From assembly GCF_900105905.1 (NCBI RefSeq), contig NZ_FNSV01000005.1, positions 3,348,001 through 3,412,000 on the forward strand: 64,000 bases of DNA, read 5' to 3'. The translations under genes and the position numbers were made by a program. The first letter of the stretch is position 1. Every line of letters starts with the position of its first letter. This DNA comes from Rhodococcus koreensis (GTDB lineage: Bacteria > Actinomycetota > Actinomycetes > Mycobacteriales > Mycobacteriaceae). The notes below the pieces were generated by a model, which was not told where the DNA came from, did no database searches, and saw nothing but the letters and a program-made list of their open reading frames with translations. Of the stretch, positions 1 to 8,061 are shown piece after piece.

Positions 1-704
1 GTGTCCCGGTCGTCGGTGTGTGGGCGGGTCTGCAGGGTCCAGTACCGGTGCGTCCGCAGTCCCGCATGCGAGACGGTGACCACCGTGCCGGGCTCCACCT
101 CACGCATGCCCTCCCACACGGCGTGGCCCGGCGTCTTCACGAACGCGAACAGCTCCCGGATCCCGTCCATCGTGACGGTCGGCTCGGCGATCGGATTGGC
201 AAGGATCGCTTTGGGTTCCGAACCGAACAGCACACCGTCGGGGGTCTCGTAGTAGTAGAACGGCTTGATACCCATGCGGTCGCGGATCATCACCAGGGTA
301 TCGGTCCGCGAATCCCACACGGCGAACGCGTACATGCCGTTGAGCCGCTCCGCGACGGCCTCTCCCCACTCCAGATATCCGTGGAGCACCACCTCGGTGT
401 CGGAGTTCGTGGCGAACCGGTGACCGCGCCCGTACAGTTCCTCGCGCAGTTCACCGAAGTTGTACACCTCCCCGGAATAGACCATCGCCACGGTCCCGCC
501 GGGGGTGTCCACACTCATCGGCTGATGACCGCCCGGCAGGTCGATGATCGCGAGCCGTCGATGCCCGAGCGCCGCATGTTCGGCGACCCACGTACCGCGA
601 TCGTCCGGCCCCCGGCAGTTCATCGTCTCGGCCATGGCATCCACGGTGGACTGTTCGACGCGTAGATCACGGTCGAACGAGATCCATCCGGTGATTCCGC
701 ACAT
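1..704 (-). CDS. asnB: Asparagine synthase (glutamine-hydrolysing), 5' part only
   Basis: This is the first 234 residues of an AsnB-type amidotransferase; the gene runs off the left edge, so the ATP-dependent synthetase half is outside the window. The protein begins Met-Cys-Gly; Cys2 is the N-terminal nucleophile of class II glutamine amidotransferases. RGPDDRG, GHRRLAIIDL and NSDTEVVLHGY are the usual glutaminase motifs. The family moves the glutamine amide nitrogen to aspartate or an Asp-like acceptor. A strong ribosome site (GGAGGA) lies 4 bases before the ATG. Rhodococci carry several AsnB paralogues, some acting on cell-wall precursors, so the acceptor is not settled. Confidence 0.9.
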   Translation of the reverse strand, partial: MCGITGWISFDRDLRVEQSTVDAMAETMNCRGPDDRGTWVAEHAALGHRRLAIIDLPGGHQPMSVDTPGGTVAMVYSGEVYNFGELREELYGRGHRFATNSDTEVVLHGYLEWGEAVAERLNGMYAFAVWDSRTDTLVMIRDRMGIKPFYYYETPDGVLFGSEPKAILANPIAEPTVTMDGIRELFAFVKTPGHAVWEGMREVEPGTVVTVSHAGLRTHRYWTLQTRPHTDDRD

Positions 705-879
705 TTGTTCCTCCGGCTGTCGCTGGCGCTCTTCCTTCGGCGCGCATGGTCAGTTGCGAGGTGGCGAACCGAGTCCGAACCGTAGCAATCGCATTGACAG
801 TTCTTTACTCTTGCTAACCACCTATAGTCCACGGTAACCCTTTTCGGCGCACAGGCGGTGAGCCCGCAATCACCGCCGG
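705..879. other. Intergenic region upstream of asnB
   Basis: I see no coding sequence here. It holds the asnB leader and the 3' flank of the HNH remnant. An AT-richer patch at about 785-832 is the likeliest asnB promoter region, but no well-spaced -35/-10 pair can be named. Confidence 0.4.
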
Positions 880-1376
880 TCAGAACGGTGCGGGCTCGTC
901 GGTCGCGTGCCGTCGGCGGCGCTCGGCCCGGATCCGTGCGGCATCGTTCTGCGCACGGGTGCGACGGCGGGTGGCGGGGTCAACGATGCGATCACGCCCG
1001 CGTGCGCCCAGGATTCCGGCGGACCTCGGACGGTATCGGTGACCGGTGGGCGCGACCAACTCGATCCCGCCGTCGGCGTTCACCTGCCAGTGACCGGAAT
1101 GTTTGAGCCGGTGATGATTTCGACAGTAGGCGGTGAGGTTCCCCGCCGCCGTCGGACCTCCGGCGGCGGGATCGGAATGGTCGAACGGCCGATGATGATC
1201 GAGGTCCGTGTTCCAGGCGGCCACATCGCAGTGCAGCCATTCGCATCCGCCGGCCAGCACCCGCATCCAGGTGTCGAGCACGGTGCCGGGACGGTACGTG
1301 GTCGGGGTTTCAGAGTTCGGAACCCGCACCGGTTCGACGTCCGCGTCGGCGGCGATGTCGCGTGCGTGCGCCGCGT
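880..1376 (-). pseudogene. 13E12/DUF222-type HNH endonuclease, C-terminal remnant
   Basis: The last ~165 codons of this reading frame are an HNH tail: CEWLHCD, then LDHHRPFDH, GGPT, NLTAYCRNHHRLKH and a basic C-terminus. This is the Cys/His metal-binding HNH layout of actinobacterial 13E12 (DUF222-HNH) repeat proteins. The DUF222 half is missing. Upstream the frame continues without a stop into ISL3 transposase sequence (after DPFHVV, near 1377), so the open frame is a chimera produced by rearrangement. A matching 5' scrap may remain at 2168-2258. It is unlikely to be functional because the upstream part carries frameshifts. Confidence 0.7.
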
Positions 1377-2165
1377 CGACGACATGAAAGGGGTCCATAC
1401 ACTGACGAGCCCGCGGGACATGATCCTCTGCGGCGGCACGGAAGGCGGGAGAGCCGTCCATCGACACCACCTGCACCTTGTCGCGCTCCTTCGCCGACTG
1501 TTGCTCGAAGAACTCCGAAAACGAGTCTCGGCCTCGGCCCTCGGTGATGTAGACGACCTTGCCGGTGTCGTGATCGCCGACGATGGTGAGGTACTTGTGC
1601 GGATGCCGGTAGCAGATTTCGTCGACTCCGATTCGATACAAATTCTCGAGCCTGCGCGAGTCGATCAACGCATCGACTGCCCGCGTGACGATGGAGGTGA
1701 CCGTCCGCCATGCACAGCGCATCAAGGTCGACACCGAGGTCCGATCGGTGCGGGTGACCAACCACAGCACCATGTCCTCGAAGTCGCGTGTATGCCGTGC
1801 TGTCGGGCGCGCCCACGGAAATGTCCTCGGTCCGGACGCCGCAGGTCGGGCACTCGATCCGTCGGATCGGATACTTCAACCACACCTTGTGGCGGCCGAA
1901 GTCGAGATGGCGCCAGCGCGCGGCGCGTGGTCGTAGGCAGCGGCGCTCGTGTAGCCGCATGGGCACTTCACACGGCGTGCTGCGAGCCTGACGGTGACCT
2001 CGACGGAGTCGTCGGTGATCGACACATCCGACACCGATGCACCGGGGATTTGAAGCAGACAGTTAAATGCAGTACTGACGCGCACGTGCAGCGGTCCTCC
2101 GGGTTGAGGTTGGTGTAGGAACCCCGAAATCTAGAGACCCAACACGTGCGCGTCCCTCATTTCAC
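1376..2165 (-). mobile_element. ISL3-family insertion sequence remnant (frameshifted, truncated transposase)
   Basis: The pieces read, in three frames, as an ISL3 (IS1557-like) transposase. The N-terminus (MRVSTAFNCLLQIPG, zinc-finger CPCGYT) runs from 2085. WRHLDFGRHKVWLKYPIRR and CPTCGVRTED follow in a second frame. PWARPTARHTRDFEDMVLWL, the IGVDE catalytic Asp and SMDGSPAF follow in a third. Single-base indels are implied near 1920-1935 and near 1815-1822. The protein stops being transposase after the DPFHVV motif, so the last catalytic acid and the C-terminal third are lost. A terminal end probably lies at about 2125-2165 (GGGTCTCTAGATTTCGGGG on the minus strand); the other end is gone. 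The element cannot encode an active transposase. Confidence 0.8.
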
Positions 2166-2167
2166 CG

Positions 2168-2258
2168 GCAACTCGCCGACCACTGCGTCCAACAACCCAC
2201 CCTGAACAGCAGAAATGACGCCCACACAAACCTCAGGAGCGCCACATGTGTTCTACAC
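2168..2258 (-). pseudogene. Possible 5' scrap of the interrupted 13E12/DUF222 gene
   Basis: A short open stretch reads GVISAVQGGLLDAVVGELPV before a stop. It resembles the N-terminus of DUF222-HNH proteins and lies just beyond the ISL3 end. With the HNH tail at 880-1376 this would mean the element landed near the 5' end of a 13E12 gene and a later deletion fused transposase to the HNH tail. Only about 25 residues are available, so the match is tentative. Confidence 0.35.
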
Positions 2259-2303
2259 TAGCGAAAACCCTTGCGCTCCAGAATACCCCGACGGAACCCG
2301 CCC

Positions 2304-2978
2304 CTAGCCACTCCCTGCCACGATGACGGGGACGGTGGCGGCGACGATGATGGCGGCATTGAGGGCGTCGACGGATGCGCGCACGGCCCTGCCTGCCCAG
2401 TCGCCTTCGGCGATGTCCTTCGCCCGCTTCTTCACAGCGCGACGGTCGGCGTCCGGGAACAGCTTCGGGGCGGCGTCGACGGCGGAGAGGAGCGAGACCA
2501 GTGCGGCGGTGCGCGGAGTGGGCGTGACCCCGTCGAGGAGCGCGGCGCTCAGTTCGTTCCGCACCGCACGTTCGTGGCTGCCGTCGACCTCGGGCCACCG
2601 CGTGGCGGAAAAGATGCCGAGCACCTTGCTCTTCTCCTCGCGGACCCATCCCGCGGCGACGATGCGCCCGGCGAGTTCTTCGCGCAGATTCTTGGTGAGC
2701 TTCTCGATCGCTGCTTCCGGTTTCAGCGGCTTCGACCTACCGATGAGATCGACTGCCCGCGCGAGCAGCGGATCCTGCGGCCACGCGCCGTCCCGGACGA
2801 CGAGGCGGCCCTTCTTCACGTCCTCACCGGGTTCGGCGGGCGTGACGACGTCGCCGAGGGCCAGTTCCAGGAGAACGGCGCCTGCGAGGACGCGCGGCAA
2901 CCTCGTCGCGTCGACGACGGGCTTGCCCGAAGCGTCGTCGAGCAGCAGCAACAGCAGGTCTTCGGCGAGCAGCGTCAT
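2304..2978 (-). CDS. GPP34 (GOLPH3/Vps74-like) family protein
   Basis: This 224-aa protein has the GPP34 pattern: N-terminal TLLAEDLLLLLLDD, a leucine-rich LPRVLAGAVLLELAL helix, GRLVVRD, a lysine-rich middle (KSKVLGIF) and a small-residue C-terminal helix. In eukaryotes the family binds PI4P and sorts Golgi enzymes. The many actinobacterial copies have no assigned role, and a membrane or lipid-associated function is only inference. No signal peptide is visible. TATCGT sits 6 nt before the ATG, suggesting a leaderless mRNA. It is divergent from the mycolyltransferase at 3124. Confidence 0.85.
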   Translation of the reverse strand: MTLLAEDLLLLLLDDASGKPVVDATRLPRVLAGAVLLELALGDVVTPAEPGEDVKKGRLVVRDGAWPQDPLLARAVDLIGRSKPLKPEAAIEKLTKNLREELAGRIVAAGWVREEKSKVLGIFSATRWPEVDGSHERAVRNELSAALLDGVTPTPRTAALVSLLSAVDAAPKLFPDADRRAVKKRAKDIAEGDWAGRAVRASVDALNAAIIVAATVPVIVAGSG

Positions 2979-3123
2979 GCTTCCACGATAGGGGGACGGC
3001 GACGTGAAGTCCGGTGTCCGTTCAGCCGCCCCGGGGAATGTTTGCCGGTTACCGTGAAGGGGGAATGTTTCCGGGTATCAGCGGACGGTTGTCGGGCACC
3101 GCAGTCAAGCACGAGGAGCGGCT

Positions 3124-4161
3124 ATGAGCGCGATCGGACACTGTCGGGCACTCCTGGCGGTCGCCGTCATTGCCTCGTCTGCCATGTTCGGTCAGATGGC
3201 GACGGCGTCTGCGGACGTGTGGCGGGCCCTTCCTGCCGACAAGCCGGCTTCGGCGGACGGTTCGGCCCTCGACCACATCGAGGAGATCAACGACCGCCAG
3301 CTGAACATGTTCGTCTACTCGGCGGCGATGGAGAAGGTGATCCTCCTCGAGGTCATCCGCCCCGCCGACACGAGCGTTCCCCGGCCGACCCTGTACCTGC
3401 TCAACGGTGCCGGTGGCGGCGAGGATTCGGCGACGTGGCAGGCGCGGACGGACGTGGTCAGCTTCTTCGCCGACAAGAACGTCAACGTCGTCACTCCCGT
3501 CGGCGGGGCGTACAGCTACTACACCGACTGGGAGAAGCCCGATCCCGTCCTCGGCGTGAACAAGTGGACCACTTTTCTCACCGAGGAACTTCCCCCGATC
3601 GTCGACGCCGCACTCGGAGCGAACGGCGAGAATGCGATCGCGGGTCTGTCGATGTCGGGCACATCCGTCCTGAGCCTGGCCGAGGCCGCCCCCTCGCTGT
3701 ATCGCGCCGTCGGCGCGTTCAGCGGGTGCGCCCAGACGAGCACCAAACCGGGCCGGGACTACGTCACCTTCGTCGTCAGCTTCCGCGGCGGAGATGTCGA
3801 GAACATGTGGGGACCGCCCGACGACCCCGCCTGGGTGGCCAACGACCCCGTCGTCAACGCCGAGAAGCTGCGCGGCATCGACCTGTACATCAGCAATGCC
3901 ACCGGGCTGCCCGGCATCCACGAGAACCTCAACGGCCCGGACATCAACGGAGATGTGGGTGTGCTGGCCAATCAGGTGATCATCGGCGGCATCATCGAGG
4001 CGGGTACCAACGAGTGCACCCATCAGCTGGCCGACAGGCTGAACGCGCTGGGAATCCCGGCCACGTACGACTTCCGGCCCACCGGCACCCACTCGTGGGG
4101 CTACTGGCAGGACGACCTGCACAACTCCTGGCCGATGATCGCCGGTTCCCTCGGCGTCTGA
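3124..4161 (+). CDS. Secreted mycolyltransferase / Ag85-type esterase
   Basis: This 345-aa alpha/beta-hydrolase belongs to the antigen 85 family, which transfers mycolates between trehalose esters and arabinogalactan outside the cell. A signal peptide covers about residues 1-30 with cleavage after ATASA. The nucleophile elbow is GLSMSG (Ser176), the WGPPDDPAW block is typical, a conserved Glu lies in the IIEAGTNE region, and the catalytic His is in GTHSWGYW. The ribosome site GAGGAG lies 6 nt before the ATG. A paralogue is encoded at 46924. Substrate preference cannot be read from sequence. Confidence 0.9.
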   Translation: MSAIGHCRALLAVAVIASSAMFGQMATASADVWRALPADKPASADGSALDHIEEINDRQLNMFVYSAAMEKVILLEVIRPADTSVPRPTLYLLNGAGGGEDSATWQARTDVVSFFADKNVNVVTPVGGAYSYYTDWEKPDPVLGVNKWTTFLTEELPPIVDAALGANGENAIAGLSMSGTSVLSLAEAAPSLYRAVGAFSGCAQTSTKPGRDYVTFVVSFRGGDVENMWGPPDDPAWVANDPVVNAEKLRGIDLYISNATGLPGIHENLNGPDINGDVGVLANQVIIGGIIEAGTNECTHQLADRLNALGIPATYDFRPTGTHSWGYWQDDLHNSWPMIAGSLGV

Positions 4162-4224
4162 CCGGGCGCACCCGACGTCGCATAGGGTGTTTCGGGTCAC
4201 AGGACGACGAGAGGACGTGCATCG

Positions 4225-6159
4225 ATGAGTTCGCCGGGAACTGCGCCTTCGAGCGACAACCATGGCCAGAGCTACGCCGAGGTCTACCGCCGGAGCGCCG
4301 ACAGTCCCGAGGAGTTCTGGCTGGCCGCCGCCGGTGCCGTGGAGTGGGAGCAGCCGCCGACGCGGGCGCTCGACGACTCCGCCGCCCCGATGTACCGGTG
4401 GTTCCCGGACGCGTCGCTGAACACCTGCTTCAACGCCCTGGACCGGCATGTGCGCGACGGCAACGGGGACCGGGCTGCGTTGATCTACGACTCGGCGATG
4501 GTCCCCGACGCGTCCCGCACCTATACCTACGCAGAACTTCTCGACGAGGTGTCCCGGTTTGCCGGCGTCCTGAAGGACCAGGGCGTGGTGGCCGGGGACC
4601 GGGTGATCGTCTACATGCCGATGATCCCCGAAGCGGCGATCGCGATGCTGGCCTGCGCCCGCATCGGCGCCGTGCACTCGGTGGTGTTCGGGGGTTTCGC
4701 CGCGAAGGAACTCGCGACCCGCATCGACGACGCCGGACCGGTGGTCCTGGTGACGGCGTCGGGCGGCCTCGAACCGGGGCGCACCGTCGAATACCTCCCG
4801 ATGGTGGCGAAGGCGCTGGAGTTGTCCGCCACCCCTCCGCACACGGTGATCGTCAAGGACCGCGAGCAGGTCCCCGGTTCGGCCGCCGACTACCAGGGCG
4901 GCGACGCGGCGTGGTTCGAATGGGACGCACTGGTGGTGGATGCCGCACCCGCGGAGCCGGTTCCGGTGGCCGCGACCGACCCGCTGTACATCCTGTACAC
5001 GTCCGGCACCACCGGGAAGCCGAAGGGCGTGATCCGCGACAACGGCGGGCACGCGGTCGCGCTGACGTGGTCGATGCGCAACATCTACGACATCGGCCCG
5101 GGTGACGTGTGGTGGACCGCGTCCGACGTCGGCTGGGTGGTCGGCCACTCGTACATCGTCTACGGGCCGCTCCTCGCCGGTGCCACGTCCGTGCTCTACG
5201 AGGGCAAGCCGGTCGGGACCCCGGACGCGGGGGCGTTCTGGCGGGTGATCTCCGATCACGGGGTGTCGGCCCTGTTCACGGCACCGACCGCGATCCGCGC
5301 GGTGCGCAAGGCCGATCCGGACGCGAAGGAGATCGAGAAGTACGACATCTCCTCACTGAAGACGCTGTTCGCGGCGGGCGAGCGCCTCGACCCCGACACG
5401 TACGCGTGGGCGACCCGCGTCCTGGGCCGTCCCGTCGTCGACCACTGGTGGCAGACCGAGACGGGCTGGGCGATCTGTTCCAACCTGCGCGGGCTCGAAC
5501 CGATGCCGCTGAAGGCCGGATCCCCCACCGTCCCGGTTCCCGGGTACCGGGTGCAGGTCGTCGACGGCGAGGGGAACGTGGTTCCGGCGGGGGCCGAGGG
5601 CAACATCGTGATCGGCCTGCCCCTGCCTCCGGGGACCCTGGCCGGGTTGTGGCGGGACCCGGAGCGGTACGTGAAGTCGTATCTCGCCACGTTCGAGGGC
5701 TACTACCTCACCGGCGACTCCGGGTACATCGACGAGGACGGGTACGTGTTCGTCCTCGGGCGCAGCGACGACGTCATCAACGTTGCCGGACATCGCCTTT
5801 CGACCGGAAGCATGGAGGCCGTGGTCGCGGGACACTCCGCGGTGGCCGAGTGCGCGGTGGTCGGGATCCGCGACGAACTCAAGGGCCAGCGGCCCAGCGG
5901 CTACGTGGTGCTCAAGGCCGGCGTCGACATCGACCCCGAGACACTCCGCACCGAACTGGTCGCAATGGTGCGTGAACAGATCGGGGCCGTCGCCACGTTC
6001 CGCGACGTGACGGTCGTGCAGGCGCTGCCCAAGACCCGCTCCGGCAAGATCCTGCGCAAGACGATGCGGCAGATCGCCGACCACGAGGAGTACACGGTGC
6101 CCTCCACCATCGAGGACGTCGCCGTACTCGACGCGCTGAAGAAGCAGTTGGGCGGCTGA
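4225..6159 (+). CDS. prpE: Propionyl-CoA synthetase (acyl-CoA synthetase, PrpE-type)
   Basis: This 644-aa enzyme of the acetyl/propionyl-CoA synthetase family activates a short-chain acid with ATP and CoA. It shows ACAS N-terminal features (FWLAAAGAVEW, MYRWFPDASLNTCFNALDRH), the adenylation loop YTSGTTGKPKG near residues 256-266, WWQTETG, LTGDSGYIDEDGY, and the C-terminal KTRSGKILRK lysine (about residue 607) where the family is acetylated. ASGGLEPGRTVEY and the tail HEEYTVPSTIED are PrpE-like rather than Acs-like. Propionyl-CoA fits rhodococcal odd-chain and cholesterol metabolism, but prpBCD genes are not in the window. The end nearly abuts the convergent TetR gene. Confidence 0.87.
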   Translation: MSSPGTAPSSDNHGQSYAEVYRRSADSPEEFWLAAAGAVEWEQPPTRALDDSAAPMYRWFPDASLNTCFNALDRHVRDGNGDRAALIYDSAMVPDASRTYTYAELLDEVSRFAGVLKDQGVVAGDRVIVYMPMIPEAAIAMLACARIGAVHSVVFGGFAAKELATRIDDAGPVVLVTASGGLEPGRTVEYLPMVAKALELSATPPHTVIVKDREQVPGSAADYQGGDAAWFEWDALVVDAAPAEPVPVAATDPLYILYTSGTTGKPKGVIRDNGGHAVALTWSMRNIYDIGPGDVWWTASDVGWVVGHSYIVYGPLLAGATSVLYEGKPVGTPDAGAFWRVISDHGVSALFTAPTAIRAVRKADPDAKEIEKYDISSLKTLFAAGERLDPDTYAWATRVLGRPVVDHWWQTETGWAICSNLRGLEPMPLKAGSPTVPVPGYRVQVVDGEGNVVPAGAEGNIVIGLPLPPGTLAGLWRDPERYVKSYLATFEGYYLTGDSGYIDEDGYVFVLGRSDDVINVAGHRLSTGSMEAVVAGHSAVAECAVVGIRDELKGQRPSGYVVLKAGVDIDPETLRTELVAMVREQIGAVATFRDVTVVQALPKTRSGKILRKTMRQIADHEEYTVPSTIEDVAVLDALKKQLGG

Positions 6160-6163
6160 CCGC

Positions 6164-6730
6164 TCAGACCCGGACGGCCGCGTCGAGTGCCTGATCCACC
6201 AGCACCTCGACGCGGTCCGGCTCTAGTGGGTCGAGGTCGAACAGGATGCGGTAGATGATCGGCGCCACCACGTGGTCGATCACGTGCTCGACCGCGCCCT
6301 GAACACCCGAGGCGACCGGCTCCCCGCGTCCGACGATCGTCTCGATCTGGGTGCGGCAGAACGTCGCGCACTGGAGCGGATTGGTCTCGCCGCTCATCAC
6401 GACGTCGCGCAGCGCCGCCCGCCCCACCGGCGAGGACATCTCCTCGAGGTACTCCTGCGCCCAGGCGACGAGGTCGCCTCGCACACTGCCGGTTTCGCGC
6501 GGAGGTGTATCGGGACGCAGTCGCTCGATCGCGACGTCCGCGAACACCTCGGTGATGTCACCCCAACGCCGGTAGATGGTCGACGGAGTGATCCCGGCGT
6601 CGGCGGCGATCATCGGGACCGTGATGTCTGCTCGGTCGCGCTCGTCGAGGAGCTTGCGGGTGGACGCGTGCACCGCCTGCTGGATGCGGGCGCTGCGCCC
6701 GCCGGGGCGTGGACCTGGAGCCGGACTCAT
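6164..6730 (-). CDS. TetR family transcriptional regulator
   Basis: This 188-aa protein has an N-terminal helix-turn-helix at about residues 15-60 (IQQAVHASTRKLL...ITVPMIAADAGITPSTIYRRWGD) and a TetR C-terminal ligand domain (VRGDLVAWAQEYLEEM...). It is divergent from the MFS transporter at 6828. Two matching inverted repeats lie in the 97-bp gap, so it very probably represses itself and the pump. The inducer is unknown. Confidence 0.9.
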   Translation of the reverse strand: MSPAPGPRPGGRSARIQQAVHASTRKLLDERDRADITVPMIAADAGITPSTIYRRWGDITEVFADVAIERLRPDTPPRETGSVRGDLVAWAQEYLEEMSSPVGRAALRDVVMSGETNPLQCATFCRTQIETIVGRGEPVASGVQGAVEHVIDHVVAPIIYRILFDLDPLEPDRVEVLVDQALDAAVRV

Positions 6731-6740
6731 GACCCCATGC

Positions 6741-6761
6741 TAACGCAAAGATGTTGCATTA
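6741..6761. promoter_or_regulatory. TetR operator candidate 1
   Basis: Inverted repeat with half-sites TAACGCAA and TTGCATTA separated by 5 nt (7 of 8 positions symmetric), just upstream of the TetR start. It shares its half-site with the second site at 6786. Confidence 0.65.
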
Positions 6762-6785
6762 AGAATGGCTGCGGCGTAGCGTTCG

Positions 6786-6808
6786 TTAACGCAAACCTTT
6801 TGCTTTAA
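6786..6808. promoter_or_regulatory. TetR operator candidate 2
   Basis: Inverted repeat with half-sites TTAACGCAAA and TTTGCTTTAA separated by 3 nt (9 of 10 positions symmetric). It lies 19 bp before the MFS start. The shared motif TAACGCAA in both sites points to one regulator bound at two places. Confidence 0.7.
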
Positions 6809-6827
6809 CGTTCTCCGGGAGTAGCCC

Positions 6828-8036
6828 ATGCCGACCCTTGCACCCGAAGCACCACCGACCTCTCGGCCCGCGCTGCGCCGCCGCGCCGCATTCACGCTCG
6901 TCGCGGTCGTGATCGCCACCCTGCTCGGCGCGTCCGCCGCCCCGACACCGCTGTACGAGCTGTACCAGTCGAACTGGGGCTTCTCCTCGCTGCAGTCGAC
7001 GCTCGTCTTCGGCATCTACGCCCTGAGCCTGCTGCTCGCACTGCTCACCGTGGGGTCCCTGTCGGACTACGTCGGCCGGCGCCCCGTGCTGATCACGGCG
7101 CTCGCGTTCGAGGCCGTCTCGATGATCATGTTCGCGACCGCCGAAGGCATCGGACTGCTGCTGCTCGCCCGGGTGGTGCAGGGATTCGCGACCGGCGCCG
7201 CGATCAGCGCCCTCGGCTCCACCCTCCTCGACCTCGAACGCACACCGGGACGCGGCGCCACCGTCAACAGCATCGCGCCCACCGCCGGTCTCGCGCTGGG
7301 CGCCATCGGATCGAGCCTCATCAGCGAGCACCTTCCCCGGCCAACCAGCACCGTGTTCCTGGTGCTCCTCGCGCTGTTCGTCGCCGAGATCCTCGGCATC
7401 TGGGCCGCACCCGAGACGGCGGTCCGGCAGAAGGGTGCGCTGGCGTCGATGCGGCCGGCGCTCGCGGTCCCGGCCACCGCACGGAGAATGCTCGTCGCCA
7501 CGGGCCCCTGCCTGATCGCCGTGTGGGCACTCGGCGGCTTCTACCTGTCGCTCGGACCGTCACTCGCCCGCAACGCGCTCGACGTGCACACGTCGCTGAT
7601 CGGCGCAGTCATGGTCGCGACGCTCACCGGGACCGGCGCACTCGCGGTGTTCCTGCTGCGCAACGTCGCGGCACGGCGCATCCTCGCAGTCGGAGCGTCG
7701 GCCCTCGTCGCCGGCGTCGCCGTCACCCTGGTCGGCGCCGAAACATCCTCGGCACCCTTGATTCTCGCGGGAACCGCGGTGGCGGGCATCGGGTTCGGCG
7801 CGGGCTTCCAGGGCACCATCCGCACCGTCATGCCGCTCGCCGAACCGCACGAGCGGGCAGGGCTGCTGTCGAGCATCTACGTGATCGCCTACCTCGCCAA
7901 CAGCCTTCCGGCGCTGGTCGCCGGATACCTCGTCGGGCAGGTCGGACTCGTCGACACCACCCGCATCTACGGCGGACTCGTCATCGTCCTCGCCGCGGCG
8001 GCCCTCCTGCGCAAAGCGCCCGTGAGTACTTCTTAA
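6828..8036 (+). CDS. MFS transporter (drug-efflux type)
   Basis: This 402-aa major facilitator has about 12 hydrophobic segments. The loop SLSDYVGRRPVLITAL is the A-motif between helices 2 and 3, and GFATGAAISALGSTLLDLE follows. It is regulated with the divergent TetR gene, which suggests export of a toxic compound that the regulator senses. The last codons (Val-Ser-Thr-Ser-stop) lie inside a 40-bp palindromic repeat whose TAA ends the gene. Confidence 0.88.
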   Translation: MPTLAPEAPPTSRPALRRRAAFTLVAVVIATLLGASAAPTPLYELYQSNWGFSSLQSTLVFGIYALSLLLALLTVGSLSDYVGRRPVLITALAFEAVSMIMFATAEGIGLLLLARVVQGFATGAAISALGSTLLDLERTPGRGATVNSIAPTAGLALGAIGSSLISEHLPRPTSTVFLVLLALFVAEILGIWAAPETAVRQKGALASMRPALAVPATARRMLVATGPCLIAVWALGGFYLSLGPSLARNALDVHTSLIGAVMVATLTGTGALAVFLLRNVAARRILAVGASALVAGVAVTLVGAETSSAPLILAGTAVAGIGFGAGFQGTIRTVMPLAEPHERAGLLSSIYVIAYLANSLPALVAGYLVGQVGLVDTTRIYGGLVIVLAAAALLRKAPVSTS

Positions 8037-8061
8037 CCGCCCGCGGTTAACAAGTACTCAC
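8022..8061. repeat. 40-bp palindromic repeat, copy 1
   Basis: Near-perfect palindrome beginning GTGAGTACTTCTTAACCGC and ending AACAAGTACTCAC; flanking CCC/GGG extends the symmetry. It lies between convergent genes and supplies both stop codons: TAA of the MFS gene (8034-8036) and TGA of the photolyase (8058-8060). Other copies are at 46780, 48328 and 57726. It could form a hairpin in transcripts from either side and may act as a bidirectional terminator. Confidence 0.9.

Noticed and set aside
785..832. TTGACA...TATAGT as a strong plus-strand promoter
   Set aside because: The two hexamers are 23 nt apart, too far for a sigma-70-type promoter, and no gene follows on that strand.
880..1773. A transposase-HNH fusion as a new nuclease-guided transposition protein
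   Set aside because: The transposase part has two frameshifts and lacks its last third; the joint looks like a deletion scar, not a designed fusion.
2271..5259. Long open frames (944 aa plus strand, 736 aa minus strand) over GPP34, mycolyltransferase and prpE
   Set aside because: Arg/Pro/Gly-rich translations with no domains; they are shadows caused by high GC at the third codon position.
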